NCBI GenBank assembly: GCA_030998015.1 | Contig: JARWMV010000241.1 | Location: forward strand, 1,054,001-1,118,000 | Reading direction: 5' to 3' | Length of the DNA stretch: 64,000 nt | Source: Ceratorhiza oryzae-sativae | Taxonomy: Eukaryota > Basidiomycota > Agaricomycetes > Cantharellales > Ceratobasidiaceae | Part shown: piece after piece, positions 31,415 to 42,397 of the stretch | How positions within the stretch are numbered: the stretch's first letter is position 1 | How the letters are laid out: each line of letters opens with the position of its first letter | Program-made: the position numbers and the translations under genes | Notes under the pieces: model-generated | Databases searched by the model: none | The model's input: only the letters and a program-made list of their open reading frames with translations | What the model was told of the DNA's origin: nothing

Positions 31415-31949
31415 TGTTATGACCTGTCAAACAGACATAACAGAGTAAGCAAATATTTTTCAGATTTATGGCATTTTTCCCAAAGCAGAACAACCCATAA
31501 ACAAGGTCCTGTGACCTCAGTACTTACCCAGTGCTTATGGTGGTTACCCCAAACTTGGTCCAGCATGTCTCTCCCACATTACTTGGAGCAAGGAGCAAGT
31601 TGTCATGTGACCTCAGCACTTAAATCACATGACCCTGGGACCTTGTGCAGCTCTGTAAGATTTGGAGCCACACAAACTTAAGATAAACAATTACCTAAAC
31701 CACAGTACTGTATATAGCTTGTACCTACTGCAGACTGTGCTTAGATAAGACATCTGCAGCCACCACAGCCACAGGTATATAAGGAGGATAAAGCAAGACT
31801 GGATACCTCAGCTTGCTTTATCTTGTCAACCACCATAGACCATAGCAAACACTGTCACTAGAACACTCAATACATACCACATATCACCAAAATTTCAATG
31901 CAGCAACTATTTAAGTGTTCCACAAGGGAGCACCCAGAGGGTCACAACA
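31415..31949 (+). repeat. LTR-C (plus), 3' LTR
   Basis: Starts TGTTATGACCTGTCAAAC and ends GGGTCACAACA. It lacks the second tandem unit of the copy at 20656 and has most CG sites converted. TATATAAGGAGGATAAAGC at about 31777 and CAGCTTGCTTTATCTTGTC near 31810 match the other LTR-C. The flank on the right is a hAT relic. Confidence 0.85.
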
Positions 31950-32740
31950 ATGAACCCACAGCCATTTTGGCCTTCAACATCAGCTCACTTGTTGAATGCT
32001 GAAGTTGATTGATTGTTAGCTGCCCACCTGAGAAGGCTTGCTCTGCATCAACTGAGTAGGCTAAGAGCATCATTAATAAGATACAGAAACCTTGGATAAA
32101 TGAGGAGAGTACATGCCTGGTGCACTGAGAATGCCAATCACAAATTTTGCAATGTGAGGAGTCTTGACTGTTTTGCCCTCCCAGTATTTCAGAAGGCTGC
32201 AATTCTGAAGTGCCTGCTTTGGGAGTGGAGGTGTGTTAGGATATTCCTCAACAGTATCTTTGTTGGCCTATAGAGCATTGTGATCTGGCATATCTTTGTC
32301 ATCTGACAACCAGTCATCAAATACAGTCTGTGCCTAGGTGTTGGTATTAGAGTGAGACTGATGTATGATTGAACCTATTACACCTTATTCTTTTCATTTG
32401 CTGATGACACTGGTGTTTGAGTCTCCTCCAGCCATGATTGAAGCCCAGACATCCAGGTAAACATGGAGAGAACAAGATCTTTGATTGCATTGATATCTTC
32501 ATTGCTGAAATTATGCTTTCTGGACCACTCAAGCTTGTATGTAGGACACATAACTGAATAAATTGGTCAGCTAGGTACTAAAAGTGTAAGTTCAAGAGCA
32601 GGACATGCCTAATGCAACCCAATATATACCTGAAGCTTCAAACAAGGGCATATACTTATTGAAAACTTCAATGGTGGCACAAGCTGCAATCCTTAGCACA
32701 GGAGGAAGGGGTTTGTTTCTTTCAGACTCCAAGAGTCAAT
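31950..32740 (-). pseudogene. hAT transposase C-terminal remnant
   Basis: On the minus strand the end of the stretch carries YSVDAEQAFSGGQLTINQLQ and KAKMAVGSLL, the signature of the hAT C-terminal dimerisation domain (S.DAERAFS-type). Upstream pieces read LLKYWEGKTVKTPHIAKFV (the xxWW/LxxYP-type region) and, near 32640, a segment like KYMPLFEASGIYWVAL. Frame changes and stops are frequent. The N-terminus is missing. LTR-C at 31949 lies directly next to its end. This could be related to the source of the 8-bp-duplication MITEs in this window, but that is untested. Confidence 0.72.
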
Positions 32741-32967
32741 CTTGAAGCTTGAGTAATGCTAGAACCACCTGGTGAATTGATGGGACATGTGTCTTGGAAA
32801 ATAGCTTTGTTTCTGGTGACTTCCTGTATATTCTATCATATCCATAACATTTATAATGATTTTGAGTCATTCACATCAAGTGCATCAAGATGTGATTCCT
32901 TTGGGATTTTGCTAAGGGCTGGTAGCCTGGGTATAACCAATACCTGTCCAGACAAGACCAGATTTTC
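32741..32967. other. Junction between hAT and gypsy relics
   Basis: A plus-strand ORF (32756-33235) overlaps here but is antisense to recognisable gypsy coding, so it is not called. No feature of its own. Confidence 0.3.
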
Positions 32968-34303
32968 TTACTCATCAGCACAGCCTGGCCAGACTTGCCC
33001 ACTGCATGACCCATTCCCAGCCCTAGTCTCACCTGGTATGTATTGCATGTCTATGTCAAACTTGCTTATTTTCTCTAGCCATTGTACTTGTCTAGCCAAC
33101 AAGTTTTTCTGGGTTTGGAAAAACCCAAGTGCTTTATGGTTGGTGAATATGCACAATTTTACACCTTGCAGTAAGTGTTTAAATTGTTCTAGCAATTCCT
33201 TTATGGCTAACAGTTCTTGTTTGTGTACCAGGTAATTCTGTTGTGTAGCTGTGAATTTCCCTGACCAGAATGCTGTGATCATTGCTGTTTTTAGGTCTTG
33301 GCCTTGGCTTACTACACCACTTGTGCCTGTGCAGCATGGATCAGTGGTTAGGTTCATGGGTGTTGTGTTTGATGAGTAACCTAATGCTACCCTTTTCATG
33401 TTTTTATGATCTGACATGATTTTTTTTACTTTATCAAACACTTGTTGTTCAGTTGCTTCCCACCTCCACTACTGGGTTATTGATGCATGCTTCAACAATA
33501 CAGCCATACATATGTGTATGTCTTGGCAGTTTGGTGCAAGGTATCCTACCATGCCAAGGAAGCTCACCAGCTGCTCCTTTGATGTAGGTACCTTCCATTT
33601 TTCTACTGTGTCAACTTTATGTGGGTCTGTTTGTACCCCCTCATTGATAATGATGTGCCCTAGGATCTTGAGTCATTCTGCAAACAGCTGCATCTTGTGC
33701 AGGCTACAGTAAAGTTATTCTTGCCCAAGAACATCAAATATCATTTTTATGTGTTTTTTGCGCTCCTCTGCTGTCTCCAAGAATACAATAATATTGTCAA
33801 GATATATGAATATAAATTTTCTGATAAATTCAGTGAATATGTGCTTCTTTAATGTTTGGTATATTGCTCCTGCATTACAGTCTAGAGATGTTGTGCCAGA
33901 ATTCCTGCATTCTGGCATCAGGGGTAGCTCAATTGCAGAAGCAGCTCAGAAGTACTGATTGGTCAGCTGATGGAATAGAGTTACCCATGATGCCAGAATG
34001 CAGGAATGCTGTCACAACATCTCTATTACAGTCCCCTTGCTGCATTACATTACTTATCATTGTTCCTTTTGGTGTCATGAATAATGTTCTTTCTACATGC
34101 TCTGGTACTACACAGATCTGTTTGTATGCATCTTTCCTGTCTATCAAGCTCCTGTACAGGTGTTGTGATACCTCCATTAGGATTTCATTTATGTCTGGGA
34201 GTGGCAATGCAAGTTTGTAAGTGTTCACATTTATTTCTTGTTTATCTAAAACAGTCCTTACAGCTACTTTTCCATCCTTCAATTTCTTCATTAGAATAAG
34301 CAT
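32968..34303 (-). pseudogene. RT and RNase H of gypsy element 3
   Basis: Minus strand. 34303-33929 carries the RT start (LILMKKLKDGKVAVRTVLD..INVNTYKLALPLPDI, RKDAYKQICVVPEH, TLFMTPKGT). 33918-33715 has FIYLDNIIVFLETAEERKKH, the active-site box with YLDN for YLDD. 33441-32968 is RNase H and tether (ITAFWSGKFTATQQNYLVHK, QELLAIKELLEQFKHLLQG, DMQYIPGETR). A 143-bp MITE at 33883-34025 splits RT. Integrase is not found; the element is cut near 32960. The changed catalytic Asp and the frame breaks show it is inactive. Confidence 0.82.
33883..34025. mobile_element. Foldback MITE, hAT-like (copy 1), with 8-bp duplication
   Basis: TAGAGATGTTGTG at the left and CACAACATCTCTA at the right are exact inverse ends, and pairing continues inward through CAGAAT..CTGCATTCTGGCATCA and GGTAGCTCAATT. 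TTACAGTC flanks it exactly at 33875-33882 and 34026-34033. An 8-bp duplication with TA-rich ends is typical of hAT-type elements. It interrupts the RT of gypsy element 3. Confidence 0.88.
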
Positions 34304-34430
34304 TGATGCTGCATTGCTCCCTGGTCTGGTGCTCCCAATGGTTTGTACTCAGGTAAACACTAAACTTCTTGTTCAATTGTCCTACAAGCAGTTTTGGGTA
34401 CCTAACTGTCCTTGTTCTATAGTGCTTTGT

Positions 34431-35459
34431 CTAATCAATGATAGGTATTATATGGTTGATCACTTGAAGGGGTGGGGGTGGTGTCTCAGCCATTGTTTTG
34501 CAATAGTCAACACTGTACTTTCTAAGTGCATGTCTCCTTTTCTTGATTTCATCTTTGTATAGCTGTGTTGCTAATGATTCAATCACCAGTGCCCTTTTGC
34601 ATTGTATCAGCTGGGCATGTTTGCTGCTGATTGACACAGCTGGAGGGTCAAATGAAATAATAATTTTGTATTGATAGAGGAACAGTGTTCCAAGAATAAG
34701 ATTGTGGTTATCAATATTAATTACATCAAAACAGCACATCTTGTCAATGGCCTGATATCTGAGTTTTATTGTAACTGAGTAGTTAATTGTGCTTTGTGAA
34801 CCTGTTATTGCCATCTGTAGCTCTATTGGTTTTGCTGGTGTTTCTTGCTTGAGTCCAATTTGGTCAACCACTGTAGTGGATATGAAGTCACCAACTGATC
34901 AAGTGTCAATTAAGGTTGGTACCTTGTGCCCATCTATGGTGGCTTTGACAATTAGTGGCTTTGGGAGCCTCTGGGTTATGTACTTGGGGTGCAAGGTGTT
35001 GCACTCAAGTAGTGTTGTACTTGATTGTACATGCTTCTTGTCTCCAACCCATATTGCATTTAGTTCAATGCTCAGATCATTGATCTTTAGGGTTTCAGTC
35101 AAATTAGGGTGAGTGCTCAGTCCTACAATCAGCCTCTGAGTCTCTTTGTAACTATTCTCATTCCATGGCAGTACCCATTCATCTTCATCAGTATGTACTG
35201 TTTCTCCTTTTTCAAGTATCATTGATAGTGACTGGTTGTTCCTGGATTCTGTGTGCAGCTGCTCCTGTTCCACATCCAGGCACATCTCCCATACTTTCCT
35301 TGCAATTTCTGCATATGTCATTACGATTGTGATAGAGTCTTTTGTAGTTACGAGAAATTGATTGGTGTCTGTGATGACTATGTTCAAGTATGGGGTAATT
35401 TCTTTGAGTATCTCATTTAGCAGCAAGTTTTTGAGCTGTATCTCAATATTTAATGTGCT
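34431..35459 (-). pseudogene. Protease region of gypsy element 3
   Basis: Two open stretches, 35459-34899 and 34871-34431, in the same direction. The junction reads KVPTLIDT, stop, SVGDFISTTVVDQIGL, which fits a retropepsin active site D-T-G-S with the Gly codon turned into TGA. A following NHNLILGTLFLYQYKII is the ILGxxFL motif. A linker with KKRRHALRKY leads to RT. The region is continuous in direction with the gag to the right; a solo LTR-B separates them. Confidence 0.78.
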
Positions 35460-35464
35460 ACATG

Positions 35465-36141
35465 TGTTGAGACCCCCCATTACTATCCTTTGGTCTTGCT
35501 TAAGTAGTGGCTACATCAGTTGTATTGTCTATTTCTATCTATTGTGTGTCTCTATTCTACAGTGTATGGTCAAGGTCCCTGTGGTGGACAAGATAAAGCA
35601 AGCTGAGGTCCTCCAGCTTGCTCCCAATTTCTTATATATTCCACAAGGTGTGAGTCATACCCTTCCACAGTCTGCAGTGTTTACAGGTCATGTGAGTGGT
35701 CTGGTCATGAGTAAATAGTGTGCATACCTCATGTGATTGTCTATAACCCTTATGTAAGTTGCTCTTAGGGTTGGTGTGGCTCTGAATCTTATAGAGCCAC
35801 ACAAGGTCCCAGGGTCATGTGATTTAAGCACTGAGGTCACATGATAACTTGCTCCTCACTCCAAGTTACAATAGGGAGAATTGCAGGAGTGAGTTAGGTA
35901 ACCACTGTAAGCACCAAAGTCATGTGACAGTGATAAGCATCAGGGTCACATGACAACTTGCTCCTCACTCCAAGTTACAATGGAGAGAATTGCAGGAGTG
36001 AGTTAGATAACCACTGTAAGCACTAGGCTAAGTGCCAAGGCCATGTGACCTTGTTTATAGCTTGTTCAACTTAGGAGAAAATGCTATAAACTATAGGCTA
36101 ATTCTCTTGTTATGTTATGGCTGTCTGTGCAGGTCATAGCA
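35465..36141 (-). repeat. Solo LTR-B with perfect 5-bp target duplication
   Basis: 677 bp, from TGTTGAGACCCCCC to CAGGTCATAGCA on plus (TGCTATGACC.. on minus). ACATG is present at both 35460-35464 and 36142-36146. It splits gypsy element 3 between the Gag zinc knuckle and protease. Confidence 0.92.
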
Positions 36142-38625
36142 ACATGCACTGCCATTGCCCTTGTCTTTGTTGTCAGCATCTGTATCACTTGTTGCTTCTG
36201 GTTGTACACTGGCTGCTGTTATTTTGACAAGCTCTTGCTCCTTGCACAGCTGTTCAATCAGGTTGTATGTCAGCTTGAGAACTGTGCTGTATATGCCTAT
36301 GGACTTTGCTGTCATCCAAGATGGGCAGTCTTCCACAGTGTGTCTGGTTTCCTTGTATGCAAAGCATTTGTTAGCTGCACAAAGTTTGTTTCATTCTTTG
36401 CACAACATTTTTTGATTCTCCTGCTTGGGCCTGGAGTCTTGTGTGCAATTCTGTAGTCTTGATGGCCCTGCTTGATTTCTTGGCAGGTTCAACTGCCTTT
36501 AACTGTGCTGCTGTTCATCTGTATTGCTCAACTGTGGTTTCCTTGTGTGCACTTGCAAGCTTTCTGGTGAGTGGTTGCTCCTTCTTGGTTGAATGATGTG
36601 CCTGCTTATTTGTCTGAAGAAGCAGTGTCCTTGCTTTTCAACTAGGGCTTGTGCCCTTTGCTTTACTTCCTCAGCTGCTTCAAATTGCTCAGCAGCTTTG
36701 TGCATGGTTTCTATGTCAGCAGTCTCAGCATCTATGCCAACTTTGATCCACTTGATCTTAAGGTATGGCTGTACTGTGTCCCACATTTTCATGCATATTT
36801 GCCAGCCTGTGATGTATGGTATGCACCTCTGTAGTCTATGTAGTAACCTTAGATAATCAACAAATTATGTCTTGTCCTGTCAGGCATTCTTAAACTTGCA
36901 CCATAGCTGTGCCTTGAGGTCTGGAGGGAAGCAGTTTGCAAATAGTCCAATCTTAACAGAGTCTGTAGTGTATTTCTTTGAGTCTGGTGCTACAAACTCC
37001 ATGAACCACTGCATGGCTTTCCCAGTGAGAAACATTGACATGTTTCTTACTGCTTTGCTCTTGCAAAGGCCCGATTCTTTCAGCCATTGCTCAAACATGT
37101 ACACCCAGTGCTTGAATACATTGTAATCTGCTTGTCCATCATATGGCTTGGGTTCTTTGATTTTGATACTAGCTCAATGCACCTTGTGAAGCTTGCATTT
37201 CAGCTCCTTTCACTTCTTGCAATTGTGTTCTTTGAGCAAGGCTTTTCAGCATTTGTGGCTCTCATCCTGCTTATTCTTCCTTTGGTGCTCTCATTGCCTC
37301 TTTCTGTTTGAGCTCCTTGAGCTTGACAATTCACTGGAGTCTGATGTGTCTGTCTCACTTAAGCTCTCTGAGGTATCTGATTCATCTGACTTGTCTGAGC
37401 TTGAAGAGCTGTTCAGCAATGAGCCACTACAGCTGGGCAGGTTGTCCCTTGCCTTATGTATGCTGTGTGCATGCAAGTTGTCTGGGCCTGCACTTTTTGC
37501 TCTCATCTTCTCAGCAAAATAGCTGCCTCCTGGCAGAGCTGCCATGCTTGCATTTATGTTGATTCTGTGGTTTGGGGGTTTAGGCACTGTCTTAGGTGCA
37601 GTTGAGCATACATCATCAATTCTTATCCTGAGGGATGGGTGAGGTTTTTGACACTTTTTCCACCTGTTTGATGACACAGTGAATTCATCTTTCTTTGGTG
37701 CCTGGGTCATGTTCTCCTCCTGTTTTGCCTTATATGCCATGTTGTCTTTGTAATTGGCATCATTGACCCATTTGCCTTTGTCAAAGTATGAGGGGCAGGC
37801 CTGTGGGCTTTTGTACTGGTCTGCCAATCTTTCTTTCAAGTTCTCCTTGTGCTCACTAATGATTGGGAATACATTGTTCTCCCAGAGTGATGATTCATAG
37901 CCCAAGCTGGCACTTAGCTCCTTAATTTCCTCAAGCAGGCTCTTTTGCTTTGGGATTTCTTCTGATAGTGTTAGATGCACCTTGCAGAGGTGTTTGCAGT
38001 CCTTGATGATCTCTTGCAGGTATGCCATATCTTCTGCATGTTGTTGCTTATCTGACTTTTTATGTTTTGCTTTGATTGGCATCTGCTTCAATGTTTTGTC
38101 AGACTGCTTTTTGGTCTCTGGTTCATTGTACATAGTATTATAATCATTTTCTTTATTTTTTGCAAGATATTTTGCACCCTTCAGCCTAATGCTTGGGGTT
38201 GTGGTGGTGCTTTTTACCTTTTGGCTAGGGGTTTGGAACAGTGTGCTCATTGCACTTTCCCTCATGTTCACCTCGTGGTGATAAGCAAACAATGGTGTGG
38301 ATGTGTACATGATGTTGGGTCACTCTGGTGTGGGGCACAAGGTTGAACCCTGTGTGCTTGCCTTGGGGTGTGGCCTCTGGCCAGCACTCTCCAGTGGGGG
38401 GCACAATCCCATTGTACTCTCTCTGGATGGGCATGACTCCTTGTCAGTTCTCTCATTGATGAGTATGTGTGCTTTAGTCACTTGTTCATCAAGCTCCTTG
38501 CTATCTTGACTGATGTTGGGTTCATCCACCCTTTTGCCATGGTTGACAATGCTTGTTGCAAATGACCCTGGTATGTCAAGGCTGGCAGAGCCTTTGCAAT
38601 TGTATTTGCTGCTCTTTTCCATTAT
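36142..38625 (-). pseudogene. Gag of gypsy element 3
   Basis: Minus strand, upstream to downstream: 38310-37291 (339 codons), charged and coiled-coil-rich with a Ser-rich acidic end (SSSSSDKSDESDTSESLSE); then 37104-36880 with the Gag core (MFEQWLKESGLCKSKAVRNM, LTGKAMQWFMEFV, FPPDLKAQLWCKF); 36792-36499 with MWDTVQPYLKIKWIKVG and a helical Glu/Ala/Gln stretch; and near 36330-36390 a CFAYKETRHTVEDC zinc-knuckle remnant. An earlier piece begins near 38622 (MEKSSKYNCKGSASLDIP). Stops lie between the pieces. Confidence 0.78.
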
Positions 38626-38986
38626 CTCAACTGTTGTAATTCATTGGCTCATCCAAGCTTTTGGTTGGTTTTGGTCAGCTAGTGACCCAAAGCTGGGGGC
38701 AGTGGGCCCTAGAGCTGTGCATTTTGCACATGTTGTGGCTATGGCTGTCTGTTTGGTTAGCTAGCAGTTAGTATGACAGGGATGTGGGGAAGGAATAATA
38801 GGATATGTTTTTGGATTTGTACTTATCAGTAGGAACAGAAAGAGATAGATTTTTTATTTTTGGGGTTCCCAAGGGTTGATCAGGCCTGAGGGGTTTTGTT
38901 GGTTATGTTAGAGGGTCAAGTAAAAATGAATTTGGTTTTTGATTGCTGAGTTTGTCATCCCAGGTGGGCGTAACAATGTCAAAGGT
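38626..38986. other. 5' flank of gypsy element 3
   Basis: No gene. It probably contains the leader of gypsy element 3. A GTAACAATGTC-like word near 38970 could be part of a primer site, but no LTR is recognised to its right. Confidence 0.3.
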
Positions 38987-38994
38987 GTTGAGAC

Positions 38995-39126
38995 TAAGGA
39001 TGTGATGCTGATATTCTGGCATTCTAGCATCAAGGGTAACTCAATTGCATCAGCTTATAAATCAGTCCTTCTGTAATTGAGTTACCCTTGATGCCAGAAT
39101 GCCAGAATATCAGCATCACATCCTTA
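38995..39126. mobile_element. Foldback MITE, hAT-like (copy 2), with 8-bp duplication
   Basis: TAAGGATGTGATGC at the left and GCATCACATCCTTA at the right are inverse ends, and almost the whole 132 bp folds back on itself (CATCAAGGGTAACTCAATT pairs with AATTGAGTTACCCTTGATG). GTTGAGAC flanks it at 38987-38994 and 39127-39134. It shares the GGTAACTCAATT / TGATGCCAGAATG core with the copy at 33883. Confidence 0.9.
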
Positions 39127-39134
39127 GTTGAGAC

Positions 39135-39404
39135 ATCAAGTGGTTGTGCAAAAGTCAAAAAATGTGAGGTCCAGAGGACCAAACTGTCAAGTGTGAGTGC
39201 TTTGGCCTTGTCAAGGCTAAATGGTGAGCTATCAACTTGCTAAAGTACTTGATTTTTGAGAGAGGGATGCCCTCCTATGTACAGTAGAGGCCATCCTATA
39301 TACATGCTATCCAACCATAAGGGTCCAGTACAATAGATAAGAGAAAACATGCCTGTTAGATAAGGGAGATTAGAAGGGACAGCCACCAGCTGTGCTCATT
39401 ATGT
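39135..39404. other. Gap without recognisable gene
   Basis: Nothing supported. It may be the 5' flank of the plus-strand coding relic that follows. Confidence 0.3.
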
Positions 39405-40476
39405 GTGGTGCATGCATGCCTCAAACAACTCTGCCTTGGCTTTGATATTGAGATGGTCCATCATTATCGCATCAATCTGTTCTACATACACTCCACTGTC
39501 CAAGGTGCTCTGGCCAATGCTGTGTACACTTGGTATACCCTTGCAGTGGACATCATCATGAAGGCAAATTGGATGAAGATATTCTACAACAAGTTCAGTG
39601 TTACTGACAACCCAAATGTGTTCTGGCAACTTGAAAACTACAGTTACTGCAACCTTCAGCCCCAGTACATTGTTGCCCTGTACAGCAACTACTCTATGGC
39701 CTACTGCTCCTTAGGTGATGTCCTTGCTTTTGTCAACACCACCCAATGCTGGGCCTTGTGCATAATGAACTGGCTTTGATACTTTGCTGTCCATGAAAAA
39801 ATCTATCAGGCTCCCCATTGCCTTTTTGAGTGTCCAAACCCTACCCAGGATGCTCCTACTTCTAAGCCATACAGCCCTTCTCTTGGTCACCTGGCTCTAG
39901 CTGCCCCTGCTCCATTTGCATCTACCATGGAAGTCTTACCAGCTGCCATGTCCAAGTCTGCCAAGATCAAAGCATGGCTCATAGATCTCCCTGCCCCTGT
40001 TCCAGACTTTGATACCATCTTTGCTGAGATCAACCAAAGCAACTTGATTGACAATATCCCCCTATCTTAGCTCCTTGATACACCTCTGGCACCTCCACCA
40101 TCTTGGGTTGACAACCCTATCTTTAATTACAACAAGTGGTGTACTTTAGGACCAGACTTCTTGTGATTTCCACTTTTGGAATCTCCAGAACCTTGCCCTT
40201 CATCAATCAAGCTTCCAATCACCCCTGCTGCATCAGCCTCCTCAGCCTCAAGCTCCAGCTCTGCCTCATGGCAATGGGTCAATCACCAGGATAACCCAGC
40301 AGAAATCTTGAAGGAGTTGTGAGATTCATATCAGCCTCAAGGCAATATAATTTTCTGCTTGTTTTATGATCTTGTAATGGCTAAGCACCAGCCCCTAGTT
40401 CAATGTTGCCTTGATAACATTCCTGATATCTGTGAATCTTCATGTAACTCTGCAATAGTAGTTTCCTTGTTTGCAT
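39405..40476 (+). pseudogene. Unidentified protein relic with in-frame stops
   Basis: One plus-strand frame stays coding-like for about 350 codons, with about four stops. The N-terminal part is globular, aromatic-rich (FDIEMVHHYRINLFYIHS, ANWMKIFYNKFSVTDNPN, YNYSYCNLQPQY-like), followed by a Pro/Ser/Ala-rich middle (LALAAPAPFASTMEVLPA) and a Ser-rich segment (SASSASSSSSASWQWVN). I recognise no family. Its composition (globular part followed by Pro/Ser-rich linker) and its placement among retroelements suggest an accessory or Gag-type protein of a mobile element. It is followed closely by a second plus-strand relic. Confidence 0.4.
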
Positions 40477-40602
40477 GACTGTGCATGTATAAAGCTTTTG
40501 GTTATCTTCCAGTTTCAACTTAATACTGATGTCTTAACTACTTCTACTAGTCACTCAAACCACCTTATAACTCTTTCAAAAACCCCTTTATCAATCCCAA
40601 CC

Positions 40603-42390
40603 ATGCCTTCCTGTACCAGCTCCATCTACTACCACACCATTGCTGAGGGAGACCCCAGCATGATCTACCACCCAGTCTTCCAGACCACCTACCCACCATT
40701 GCAACCCCTGCCAGACAACTTCATCATGCCAGAGATGCCAGAGCATGCACAGGCTCACCACCCATGCCTCAAGTATGTGCACAAGGACAGTCCAGGTGCC
40801 AGCCATTGGTCCACCTCCCAGGACATCAGCACCATCTATCTTGATGATCCAGAGCAGGCTAGCACTCCTGAACTGCAGCTGGACCAAGCTGTTTGGATTG
40901 CAAGGCACCACTATTGTGACCAGCACAACTGGCCAGTAGAGACCAAGAGTATTTTGGAGGAGAAGCTGCAGCAGAAAACTATGGTGCATGGGAGGATTGG
41001 GGAAATACTGCAGGGATACACTGGGGTCAAGAGTGTTATGACCCACACTAACAGTCATAATGTAACAAGGAGTCTAGCCTGTAGTGTATAGCATTTTCCC
41101 CATGGTCAAATAAGCTAGAAACAGGTCATGTGACTCTGGCACTTACTGTGTTTACCCAACTCACACCTGCAATTCTCTCCTTTGTAACTTGGAGCAAGGA
41201 GCAAGTTGTCACATGACTTCAGTACTTACATGGGCACTTACTATGGTTGCCCAACTTGCTCCTGCAATTCTCTCCATTGTAACTTGGAGTGAGGAGCAAG
41301 TTATTGCATGACTTTGGTGCTTAAAACCACATGACCCATGGACCCTGTGCAGCTCTATAAGATTCAGAGCTGCAACAACCCTAAGAGCAACTTACATAAC
41401 TTGTCATGCTATCATGTGACCCCCAATCAACAATCATCCAGTTGCCCTTCACATCACATGACCAGTAATCATTGTTGACTGCAGAACTGTCTGACTCACC
41501 TCACACAAGGATATATAAGAAAACCAAAGCAAGGCTGATGGCCCCAGCTTGCTTTATCCTGTCAACCACAGGGGCCAATTGTACATAACACTAGATACAT
41601 CAATACATACTATAGGAAACACATAAGAATGTAGCCACTACTTAAGGGATCAACAAGATGACAGAAGAGACAGAGGGGTCTTGACAAAGAGCTGCAGTTG
41701 GAGTCTGGATGGGATGATTGGATTGCAGAATGGGGACCAACAGATCCAGAGGGCAATAGATACAAGGATGGCTGGAAAGCCAATGTAGATTTGTTGCAAT
41801 GGGTGCCTGTAGAGCCTGAATGGGATTCAGACAAGGAGCAGGAACCCAATGTAGAAATACCATATGTAGCAGAACAGTAAAAGGATATAGAAGCATTGGA
41901 GCTCCAAGATAGGCAGGATAAGCAAACATCCTCTCCAGCATACACCCAGCCAACCCATCCACTGGATATACAACCACACTGAAGACACACTCCCAGGCCA
42001 TCTCTTGTAAACTCTGCCTGCAGTCTACCACCAACCTGCTGAACACTCCCTGGCAGCATACACTCCACTCCCACTTACTATGCCCTCTCTTTGTACTCTG
42101 CCATTTGGCATCTTCATTAAGCCCTACTACCTGAATGCTTGCATTCTTATGCAGAACAAGACCCAAATTGAAAGGAGAATGTCAAATTGGTCCAAACCCC
42201 ATCCATTTGGGTAATCTAGACCTGAACTCCTGAAGGCACATGGGAAGCAGCCTTTACCACTCCAGCAGATCCAGCCCCCAACATGCCTCCTATCAATCCT
42301 ACCCCAAAGGAGTGTTGTAGGGACCCAAATGATCCTTGCCCATGCCTGCTCAAACCCTATATCTTGCAAGAGAATGTCTAGATGGGAAAG
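40603..42390 (+). pseudogene. Unidentified protein relic split by a solo LTR-B
   Basis: An ATG at 40603 opens about 144 codons (MPSCTSSIYYHTIAEGDPSM, HPVFQTTYPPLQPLPDNF, IYLDDPEQASTPELQLD, ILQGYTGVK) up to the LTR-B at 41034. After the LTR, at 41692, coding resumes with ELQLESGWDDWIAEWGPTDP, acidic and Trp-rich, to a stop at 41880. Weaker coding-like sequence continues to about 42390 (LYTLPFGIFIKPYYLNACIL-like). The join across the removed LTR and duplication is off by one base as read. No domain is recognised; function unknown. Confidence 0.5.
41034..41686 (+). repeat. Solo LTR-B with perfect 5-bp target duplication
   Basis: 653 bp, TGTTATGACCCACACTAAC to GGGGTCTTGACA. AAGAG occurs at 41029-41033 and 41687-41691. 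TATATAAGAAAACCAAAGC at about 41511 and CCAGCTTGCTTTATCCTGTC at about 41549 mark the promoter/R region. Two AACTTGCTCCTG..AACTTGGAG repeat units are seen. Confidence 0.92.
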
Positions 42391-42397
42391 ACACCAA

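Noticed and set aside
32756..33235. 159-codon plus-strand ORF
   Set aside because: Antisense to the RNase H of gypsy element 3, whose motifs are clear on the minus strand.
40591..41058. 155-codon minus-strand ORF
   Set aside because: Antisense to the better plus-strand frame at 40603; composition (Trp/Val/Leu-rich) is typical of a reverse reading of Pro/Thr/His codons.
41610..42166. Long minus-strand ORFs (154 and 174 codons)
   Set aside because: Antisense to the Trp/Asp-rich plus-strand relic and partly inside the LTR-B end; no motif.
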